Assembly: GCA_023663185.1 (NCBI GenBank)
Contig: JAMPHY010000029.1
Location: 1 to 36,103 of the forward strand
Direction: 5' to 3'
Source of the DNA: Clostridiales bacterium
GTDB taxonomy: Bacteria; Bacillota; Clostridia; Lachnospirales; Lachnospiraceae
DNA: 36,103 nt
Positions within the stretch are counted from its first letter, which is position 1. The number at the start of each line of letters is the position of its first letter. Positions 24,698 through 31,833 of the stretch are shown here, one piece after another. The notes under the pieces were generated by a model, which did not search any database, had not been told where the DNA came from, and was given only the letters and a program-made list of their open reading frames with translations. A program made the position numbers and the translations under genes.

Positions 24698-24756
24698 AAA
24701 CTCAACATTCGACAACAACATGCGGTTGCAGCATAGGATTTGTTTGTTCTATACAT
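24646..24756 (-). CDS. Cys-rich leader peptide (candidate attenuator peptide)
   Basis: A 36-codon frame within the leader of the importer operon. ATG at 24756 has GGGAGAAGG just upstream (AAGG five bases away), as good as many real genes here. The peptide begins YRTNKSYAATACCCRM, with three consecutive TGT codons (residues 13-15, 24720-24712), and ends SVLCCT with TGT-TGC (24657-24652): five cysteines in 36 residues, far above normal use. It covers the 5' strand of the antiterminator. Runs of one amino acid in a short frame before a matching transport operon are the mark of translation-coupled attenuation. Its stop codon is about 40 bases past the antiterminator strand, so the geometry is not a copy of the trp scheme. 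Confidence 0.65.
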   Translation of the reverse strand: MYRTNKSYAATACCCRMLSFRAYQYGLVHSSVLCCT

Positions 24757-24806
24757 AATATCCTTCTCCCTTCTCAAATATTATCTGCTCAAATCTGATA
24801 GCATTT

Positions 24807-24845
24807 ATAATAAACCTTTTTTCCTAGTATGTCAATAGGTTTATT
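24807..24845 (-). promoter_or_regulatory. Strong promoter of the importer operon with an overlapping inverted repeat
   Basis: A perfect -35 box TTGACA (24835-24830), a 17-base spacer and a -10 box TATTAT (24812-24807), with the start near 24800. A perfect 9-base inverted repeat, AATAAACCT (24809-24817) and AGGTTTATT (24837-24845), brackets the -35 box and overlaps the -10 box. This is suitable as a repressor site. Transcription would thus be controlled both at initiation and by the attenuator about 200 bases further on. Confidence 0.75.
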
Positions 24846-24893
24846 GGGAAATTTTTATATTTTTTCAAAATCTGATTTATGATATATTTTTTA

Positions 24894-27146
24894 TCACATA
24901 ATATAGAGTTTCATACGGTAAAATATATACTTCCTCCCCTTATTTATGCGCAATGCTTGAATAAGGGCTTTTTGTTGCTCTAAACATTCTTCAAGCTCTG
25001 CCGCTCCAATTTCTCTGTTTCCATATAGAATGCTTTCATATGTTTCAATAAAGGCTGTTATTATATAACTTCCATCTTTACTAAGCTCTATGCGCTCTAA
25101 GAACTCATGATAAGTCTCAGAATCCGCTCTCTCATACCCCAGCATTGCTAATATCTGTAAATTTCTTAATACGGCTGCCTTATATTTCTGGCTTAAACTT
25201 CTTTTCTTTTCACGGCGTTTCTCACTTACCTTGTCTATTGCAAAAGCAAGGATACTTATTATCATAATAAGAAGCGCTCCCCACAGCACATATTTTACCC
25301 ATCTAAGCCGTTCTTTCTTTTCGTAATCCGCTTCATCGGTTTCCTCTGTATACTCTGCTTCTGCTGAAATATCTTCTTTAGGCGTTGTCCAATTATGGTT
25401 TACATAATCGTCTTTCTTGTCCGTTTTTATTTCCCATGTTGCATAACGCCTGTTTCTATATTCTGGCGTAGGTTCAAAAGGAATCCAGCCTTTCCCCTCA
25501 ATATACACCTCCGGCCACGCATGTGCCATACTTGAATAAACCGCCGTCTCCTTCTCGTTTCCTGTTGGAATGCAGAAACCCTGCACATATCTTGCCGGAA
25601 ATCCTTCCATTCTGGCAAGCAGTACAAACGTCGTGGCAAAATAAGAACAATAGCCTTCCTGCTTTTCCAAAAGAAAATACTCAAGAAAACTTTGCGCGTC
25701 CGTTATCTCGTCCGGCAGACTTCCCGGATTCGTATTATATGACATTCCTGCCAACTCCTCTTCAATGTAAAAGAGCTTTTCCACATCGTTTTCTGCATAC
25801 TGTGTAACACTGACAAGCCATTCTTCCACTTGCGGACTATCCACTACTTCTTTAAGATACTGCGCCTGAATATTTTCCCTATACGCATTTAAGTCGTCAG
25901 CCGCTATGTCCATGCCGGCATATCTGTAAACTGTTTTCTCCCATATCATCTCATCTTCTTTAAGCTCTGTTAGAAGAAAATCGTATAGCATCTCCCTATC
26001 CATGTTAAGATGGCAGAATTTCAAGAGATACCCCGTACCGTATCCCGCCTTTTTATCAAATATTAAATCCGCGCCGCTTTGATGGTAGCTTATCTTATTT
26101 TCCGTCCCCTGCACACTCCATGTCTTTGACGGCGCTAAGAGATAATTCGTATGAAACTGCTGATAGTTCACTTCCAGATTAATATTCTTATAATAATTGC
26201 CTTCGCCATTATTAGCATATCTCTCCAACGCATATGCGGTTTCGACTGTATCAAACAGCCTTTCATCGCCGCTATTTTGATTAAGGCTTACCCACTCTCT
26301 ACCGTCAAAGGAATCATAGACTTTTCCCGTAAGATAAAAAGGCAGATTCCTTGTATCTAAAGTCGCTATCGTCATAATCTGCCGCTCTCCTACACTGACG
26401 TTTGAGAAAAGATTCGCTTCGCCGGAAAATCCGCTGACCGCGTTTTCCATATCTTCTCTTTTTCCATTCATAAAGTTTTCCAGACACATCGTAATTTTTT
26501 CTTCTACATTATGATATATATCCTTCGCCCACTGCCAGCTATAAGACGTATCCGGCGCAGGAGCCAGACATAAAAGGCCAAAATATAAGGCAAGAAACGG
26601 CGTTATCCAGAGGATAAATGAATAAAAATGTTCATTTTTGACTTTTTTCCATGCAAAATGAATAAATTCCGTCATTGCTTCCACGGCATACATAAGCAAA
26701 AACGCAACTCCCATCTTATGCACTTGCTGTTTACTGAATAAAGCATAGATAAGCCAGACAAGCAAAATAATAACAGTTGTTTTTCTAAGAGCAGCCCTTT
26801 TTTCCATTAAAATCTGCCAAATGCAGACAATTACCGTTACAGCAAATGTCCACACAAGGTCTTTCTGCGCCAAAATCCAGCTAAGACATTTTTCCCTGCC
26901 GATAATTATAAAAAGCAATGCCGCAATCAAGGTTCCAAGCAGTAATATATAAATCTGTTGTCTTATATTCAGTCTCTTTATTAAAAATAAAAGAATAATT
27001 GAAAACAATAATACTATGTAATGTCTCCATGTTATATCCGCAATGCCAAAAAAGTCAAAAAAGCATAATATTACCGCACATGCAAGAACTCCCGCATTTA
27101 AGAAATGATATAAGAAATCAATTAGGACGGCGGAATTTTTCTTCAT
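24894..27146 (-). CDS. Membrane-anchored transglutaminase-like protein (TgpA-like)
   Basis: A 750-residue membrane protein. The first ~210 residues form about seven membrane helices. A large extracytoplasmic part carries the transglutaminase core with C500 (EGYCSYFATTFVLLARMEG), H542 (SMAHAWPEVYI) and E558 (WIPFEPTP), where the third residue is usually Asp. A further membrane helix (~625-645) and a cytoplasmic DUF4129-like tail end the chain. Such proteins are encoded with MoxR ATPases and DUF58 proteins; the substrate is unknown, and protease or amidase activity on surface peptides is considered. The ATG shares an A with the TAA of the DUF58 gene (TAATG), so translation is coupled. It is the last gene of the run that starts at the glycosyltransferase; no clear terminator follows. 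Confidence 0.88.
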   Translation of the reverse strand: MKKNSAVLIDFLYHFLNAGVLACAVILCFFDFFGIADITWRHYIVLLFSIILLFLIKRLNIRQQIYILLLGTLIAALLFIIIGREKCLSWILAQKDLVWTFAVTVIVCIWQILMEKRAALRKTTVIILLVWLIYALFSKQQVHKMGVAFLLMYAVEAMTEFIHFAWKKVKNEHFYSFILWITPFLALYFGLLCLAPAPDTSYSWQWAKDIYHNVEEKITMCLENFMNGKREDMENAVSGFSGEANLFSNVSVGERQIMTIATLDTRNLPFYLTGKVYDSFDGREWVSLNQNSGDERLFDTVETAYALERYANNGEGNYYKNINLEVNYQQFHTNYLLAPSKTWSVQGTENKISYHQSGADLIFDKKAGYGTGYLLKFCHLNMDREMLYDFLLTELKEDEMIWEKTVYRYAGMDIAADDLNAYRENIQAQYLKEVVDSPQVEEWLVSVTQYAENDVEKLFYIEEELAGMSYNTNPGSLPDEITDAQSFLEYFLLEKQEGYCSYFATTFVLLARMEGFPARYVQGFCIPTGNEKETAVYSSMAHAWPEVYIEGKGWIPFEPTPEYRNRRYATWEIKTDKKDDYVNHNWTTPKEDISAEAEYTEETDEADYEKKERLRWVKYVLWGALLIMIISILAFAIDKVSEKRREKKRSLSQKYKAAVLRNLQILAMLGYERADSETYHEFLERIELSKDGSYIITAFIETYESILYGNREIGAAELEECLEQQKALIQALRINKGRKYIFYRMKLYIM

Positions 27147-28312
27147 TACAATATATCCTCCAGTCTATCCTGCGGCGTAACTATAATTATCTTTCTGTTT
27201 GCATTGCCCATTGTCTTGAAGCTTTCCATATTTTCTTCGGTAATTACATAAAAAACGACGATAACTCCGCTTTCTGAAATTCGCTTTGTCATATCCATAA
27301 TTTCATAATCTATCTGTTGTAAGACGAAAAAAACAAGATGTTTATCAATAAGCGGCGCTTTACTTAAAATATGGCTGATTCCGCTTTTCATATCTTCCGC
27401 TTTGTCAAACCTAAGCCCCTTAGTCAGCTCATAAAACTCCCCTAAATCTCCCATACCATTTATACGTTCTTGATATATCTGCCCCTGACTATAATAAATA
27501 ACAAGCGGTATGTTTTTTTCAGACATAAAAAAAGTCAACGCCAATACAGTCTCTAGGAGTCTGTTTTCCATAGGCAGATAAATCTCAGGGTTTTCATCAT
27601 ACCTGTGCATGTCAAAAAAGAGAAGAACCCCCTCCTTCTCTTCTCCGGTCATTCTTCTGGACATCAACTTCCTCTCCCTTGCCGTTGCTTTCCAGTGAAT
27701 CTGATTTATGGCGTCGCCTCTTGTATACTCTCTTGCCACAATGTCTAATTGTGAAGCCAGCCTTGTATTTTCCCTATACATCATATCATTTATATCCGCA
27801 ATGCTATTCAACTCATGAATTTTTATCAATCTGGGCGCGACAATCACCTTTTTGGTTTCTTTTACCTTTCTTCTAAGGCAGAATAATCCAAAGAAATCAT
27901 AAATTGTCACTTCCTTTATTCCCACCTCATATTCTCCTCTGTACCTACATACAAAAGAGGTCTCATATCTGTATTTATCTCCCGGAAGCAGCTCATACTC
28001 AGTTTTTTCCGGCAGTTCTTCTATATATGAAAAGTCGGAAAAGAATGAAATCCCTATTCCCGCAAAAGCAAATTTATCTTCATTCTGCAAAACAAAATAA
28101 TATGGGGTTGATTGTCCGCAGACAATATTTCTGCTTCCGATTTCCTGATAGACCTTATACCTAAGACTTACGCAGGCTATATAAATGAGTGAGATAAACG
28201 GAATTAAAGTAAGGGCGGAAAAGATACCGTAACTTACAGTTCCGCCATAGAAGCTTATTAATACCAATGATAAAATCCATAAAATGAAAAAAATAATTCT
28301 GCGCATTTTCAT
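27146..28312 (-). CDS. DUF58-family membrane protein
   Basis: A 388-residue protein with two N-terminal membrane helices (~4-50) and, later, the DUF58 signature INQIHWKATARERKLMSR (~204-221). A von Willebrand A-like fold follows (GVLLFFDMHR). DUF58 proteins always travel with MoxR ATPases and often with transglutaminase-like proteins, probably as the ATPase's target or adaptor. The start is ATG at 28312 with only a weak site (AAAGAGAAA); a second ATG two codons in is possible. It is 50 bases behind the MoxR gene and overlaps the transglutaminase gene by one base. Confidence 0.88.
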   Translation of the reverse strand: MKMRRIIFFILWILSLVLISFYGGTVSYGIFSALTLIPFISLIYIACVSLRYKVYQEIGSRNIVCGQSTPYYFVLQNEDKFAFAGIGISFFSDFSYIEELPEKTEYELLPGDKYRYETSFVCRYRGEYEVGIKEVTIYDFFGLFCLRRKVKETKKVIVAPRLIKIHELNSIADINDMMYRENTRLASQLDIVAREYTRGDAINQIHWKATARERKLMSRRMTGEEKEGVLLFFDMHRYDENPEIYLPMENRLLETVLALTFFMSEKNIPLVIYYSQGQIYQERINGMGDLGEFYELTKGLRFDKAEDMKSGISHILSKAPLIDKHLVFFVLQQIDYEIMDMTKRISESGVIVVFYVITEENMESFKTMGNANRKIIIVTPQDRLEDIL

Positions 28313-28362
28313 ATCACATATTTTCTCTTTTCATATATTTCTCATTTTGCATATTTACACAT

Positions 28363-29295
28363 TTATTCCGGTATCTTGGCTTTGACAATCAAACTATTAA
28401 GTATCTTTGAAGCGTCTTCTTTTTCAATTTCCGCCTTTGACGACAGGCTTAGTCTGTGCAGCAGCACCTTCATTGCCACCTGTTTTACGTCGTCAGGCTT
28501 AACAAAATCTCTTCCGTTTAAGAATGCTTTCGCCTGAGACGCTCTTATCAGCGCAAGCATTGCACGAGGGCTGGCTCCGACTACAAATCTTTTTTCTTCC
28601 CTTGTCAGATTTATAATGTCCTCTATATATCCCAGCACGCTGTCCTTTACAGTGACTTTTGCCGTTTCCTGCTTTATTTTCTCAACGTCTTCCGCCTTAC
28701 AGACAGGATTTATCTTAGAAACGGCTTTCCCTTCCAAAAATTGCGACGCCATCTTAATCTCCTGCTCCCTGTCCGGATATCCTATGGACAGTTTCATCAT
28801 AAACCGGTCCAGTTGGGCTTCCGGCAGCGGATATGTCCCCAGATATTCTATCGGATTCTGTGTAGCAATCACCATAAAAGGCTGTTTTAACGGATATATA
28901 ATTCCGTCCACCGTCACCTGATTTTCGGACATTGCTTCTAACAGGCTAGACTGCGTCTTAGGCGATGTTCTGTTAATTTCATCGGCTAAGAGAATTTGAT
29001 TCATCACCGCTCCGGCGCGATACTCAAATTCATTGCTTTTCATATTATAAACGGAAATTCCCACTACGTCGCCCGGCAGGGTATCAGGCGTAAACTGGAT
29101 TCTCCCGAAGCTGCACTCAATGACCTGAGCAAAGCATTTTGCTAAGGTGGTTTTCCCGATTCCCGGTACGTCCTCTAACAGCACATGACCGCCTGCCAAA
29201 AGGCAAATCAGCATATTTTCAATTACATCTTCTTTTCCCACAAAAATTCCGTTTATGGAAGCTTTTATCTCTTTTGCCTTCTCATACTGCCACAT
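28363..29295 (-). CDS. MoxR-family AAA+ ATPase
   Basis: A 310-residue AAA+ chaperone-like ATPase with Walker A EDVPGIGKTTLAK (41-53), Walker B ILLADEINR (D105, E106) and sensor 1 VIATQNPIEYLGTYPLPEAQLDRF, given here as VIATQNPIE and PLPEAQLDRF; the arginine region SPRAMLALIRASQA is typical. MoxR proteins help assemble or activate other complexes, here presumably the DUF58 and transglutaminase proteins coded next. ATG at 29295; AAGG lies eight bases before it and GGAGC a little further. It follows the GH20-like gene by 43 bases. Confidence 0.93.
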   Translation of the reverse strand: MWQYEKAKEIKASINGIFVGKEDVIENMLICLLAGGHVLLEDVPGIGKTTLAKCFAQVIECSFGRIQFTPDTLPGDVVGISVYNMKSNEFEYRAGAVMNQILLADEINRTSPKTQSSLLEAMSENQVTVDGIIYPLKQPFMVIATQNPIEYLGTYPLPEAQLDRFMMKLSIGYPDREQEIKMASQFLEGKAVSKINPVCKAEDVEKIKQETAKVTVKDSVLGYIEDIINLTREEKRFVVGASPRAMLALIRASQAKAFLNGRDFVKPDDVKQVAMKVLLHRLSLSSKAEIEKEDASKILNSLIVKAKIPE

Positions 29296-29338
29296 ACTAT
29301 TAACCTTGCTCCTTCCTATGCCTGTTGGTTTTGCTTAT

Positions 29339-31735
29339 TTACCAAAGTTTATCCGCGATTATCGGAAGCGGCTTAGCAAACCTTTGAAAAAGTTCTTCAT
29401 CTGTGATACTCTCGCCGTTTAACTGATACAGGTCATTCCAAAGCATATACGAAGCTCCAAGCATCTGCGGCGAGTATGCGGGCAGAATCCATGTACGCTC
29501 ATTTGTTTCAAATACATTCGGCTGCCACTTTTCCTTAAGAAAATCCATATCCAGCCAGTCGTATCCCCCGTCCGGAATGATATAGAGGCTGCTGCTTAAG
29601 GAATTAATTATAGGAAATCCTTCTTCATACATCTCATTCGGCTTCGCCCATTCCGTATTCCATATGTGCATCTGTAAGTCGTTTAATTCCGCCATGCGTT
29701 CCGATTTAATCTGTGAAAGGCTTCCCCATATGCGTATTTCCTTATCCGGCGCAAGTTCATGTACATAGTCTGATAGTTTTGTCAAATATTCAATATATTC
29801 TTTTTCATCTCCATAATATTCGTCCATACCGATATGCACGGCATTGCAGCCGCTAAATACAGCCTCTTCTCCTAAGAGATACTCGCTCCATATGCTTTTC
29901 ACAAGCTCTGTAGTTTCCGGCTTAGACAAATCAAGCTGGTCGGCGCTTTCGGGGTTTCCTGATAAGCCCAGATTCTGAAATACCTTGGTAATAAAAAGAC
30001 TGTGCGCGGGCGTGTCTATTTCCGGAACTATCTCTACTCCGTATGCGGCAGCGTCGTCTATAAACTGCGCAAATTCTTCCTTCGTATAATAAAAATCTGC
30101 AGAGGTAATTCCTACGCCCTCCGCATTTTTTATCTCAGACTCTAGTCTGAAACCCGCATATAATGACCTTGCGCCTTCTATTGTTCCGTCATAATCGCTC
30201 TGCGCAATAATATTGTTATCGTTCAGATGAACTATCAGGGTATTCATTTTATACTTGGACATTTCCTTTACGATATTATACAGCATTTCCATCGGCACAG
30301 CGCGCCGCCCTACATCAATTCCAAAGCCACGCACACTGTATCGCGGATAGTCTCTTATCATGCCTTTAGGCAGTTCTCCTTGCACTTTCTTACATAACTC
30401 AAGCAGGGAAACACAGCCCCAGCGTATCCCCTGCGCAGTATTAGCGACAATCCACGTTCCTTTTGCATAATCGCTTTGCAGGCTAATCTGATATCCTTCA
30501 TCTCCTATTCCGTCAATCCACACATCATCTTCACTCTGCTGATAATTCTCTAAGAAGGACAAATAAATATCGTCTGTTTTTATATTTTCTTCAAGCACAA
30601 CCTCTACATTACGTCCGAGCAGTTCTGAAAGTTCTGCCGCAAACAATGACGCTGTTGCATAAAGCTCTTTCTCATATTCCTTAGGCACAACTATGCGCGT
30701 TGCTTCTGTCAATTCATATGTTCCGCCCTGAGCATTCCATTCCGCTGCTGAATACCCTTCCGGCAGTTCTGAGGTTATACCCGTTATAATTCTCTGTGCT
30801 GCGGGTATCTCCACTTCCATACCCGGCAATTCATAGCTGATGCCGGAATTTTCAAGAGCGAAGCCAAGTTCAACCGTAGTGTCCGCTATGGTATCGGCAA
30901 TTTTTCCGTCCCCCCCCATTAACATATCATAGTCCGCACCGACGAAACTAAGACTGTATCCTGCGGGTACTTCAGGATAGTAAACTGCGCAGATATTTTC
31001 ATCATTTTCATATGTCTCCGTCCCACAGTCTTCTATGTCTGTCAACCAACGCCTGCTCTGCACGGGGATTTCAGGCTTTCCTATTATAAAGCTGTCTTTT
31101 ACTCCTTCATAGACTTCCATCTCCAACACGGAAACATTCTGATAATAGAGACTCAAATCCTCCTCATTTTTTACAACGTCCATAACGTGCAGCCGCACAT
31201 ATTTTGCTGCTACCGGCTCGGCAAGATAAATATCCTGAATTTCTTCTTCGGGACACTCTGTATACTCCGCCGCCGTTATCCAGTTTTTATGGTCGTTTGA
31301 ATATTCTATCGTATAAGAACAAGCATTCTTCCGTTCCCAATAAATACGCACAAGTCCTACCGTTACAGTCTCCGGAAAAGATATTTCCAGCCAGTGTTCA
31401 TTATTCTCCCAGTCATTTGCCGACGACCATCGTTTTGTTATATCATCGTTTATTCCATCTCGCACCATATAAGCAGACAATTCCTTATTCTCTGTACTGT
31501 CTGCCTTAACCTTAACTCCGGAATGTAATACCAGATTTTCGCCGCAGGTCTCCACTCTAATTCCTTCCGGAACAACCTCGGCATTTATCAGACGCCATGA
31601 CTCCTGTTCCACATAGTCCGCAGGTAAGCCCTCTTTCGCCATCTGTGCAACTAAAAAGAGCAGCGCTAATAATAAAATTACAGACGCTATTTTAATCTTA
31701 AAATCTTTTGTCCCTTTTAAGAATTTTCTTTTCAT
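29339..31735 (-). CDS. Membrane-anchored GH20-like glycosidase with a discoidin-type domain
   Basis: A 798-residue protein with an N-terminal membrane anchor (~14-32) and no evident cleavage site. Residues ~75-210 resemble an F5/8-type C (discoidin, CBM32-like) domain (RWSSANDWENNEHWLEISFP ... YVRLHVMDVV), which binds sugars. The region ~320-440 has the GH20 N-terminal fold and ~455-790 the GH20 barrel, with EIVPEIDTPAHS and the catalytic pair D638-E639 in HIGMDEYYGD. GH20 enzymes remove terminal beta-GlcNAc or GalNAc by substrate assistance. It would face the outside and act on surface or host glycans. ATG at 31735 has GGAGAG six bases upstream. The 98 bases before it hold a 7-bp hairpin (31789-31810) without a T run. 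Its place between YfhO and MoxR suggests a shared surface role. Confidence 0.82.
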   Translation of the reverse strand: MKRKFLKGTKDFKIKIASVILLLALLFLVAQMAKEGLPADYVEQESWRLINAEVVPEGIRVETCGENLVLHSGVKVKADSTENKELSAYMVRDGINDDITKRWSSANDWENNEHWLEISFPETVTVGLVRIYWERKNACSYTIEYSNDHKNWITAAEYTECPEEEIQDIYLAEPVAAKYVRLHVMDVVKNEEDLSLYYQNVSVLEMEVYEGVKDSFIIGKPEIPVQSRRWLTDIEDCGTETYENDENICAVYYPEVPAGYSLSFVGADYDMLMGGDGKIADTIADTTVELGFALENSGISYELPGMEVEIPAAQRIITGITSELPEGYSAAEWNAQGGTYELTEATRIVVPKEYEKELYATASLFAAELSELLGRNVEVVLEENIKTDDIYLSFLENYQQSEDDVWIDGIGDEGYQISLQSDYAKGTWIVANTAQGIRWGCVSLLELCKKVQGELPKGMIRDYPRYSVRGFGIDVGRRAVPMEMLYNIVKEMSKYKMNTLIVHLNDNNIIAQSDYDGTIEGARSLYAGFRLESEIKNAEGVGITSADFYYTKEEFAQFIDDAAAYGVEIVPEIDTPAHSLFITKVFQNLGLSGNPESADQLDLSKPETTELVKSIWSEYLLGEEAVFSGCNAVHIGMDEYYGDEKEYIEYLTKLSDYVHELAPDKEIRIWGSLSQIKSERMAELNDLQMHIWNTEWAKPNEMYEEGFPIINSLSSSLYIIPDGGYDWLDMDFLKEKWQPNVFETNERTWILPAYSPQMLGASYMLWNDLYQLNGESITDEELFQRFAKPLPIIADKLW

Positions 31736-31833
31736 TTAGTCTCTCCATTATAACGATAACATTTACACCTGTCGTTCATAGCCTTTGAGCTGCATGGACT
31801 CATATGCAGCAATCAGCCCGTTAATACTTACTG

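Noticed and set aside
24464-24893. T-box, SAM or lysine riboswitch in the long leader
   Set aside because: No T-box GGTGGNACCGCG-type sequence and no recognisable riboswitch core was found; the Cys-rich frame with competing helices explains the leader better.
31789-31810. Hairpin before the GH20-like gene as a terminator
   Set aside because: A 7-bp stem is present but no T run follows it on either strand.
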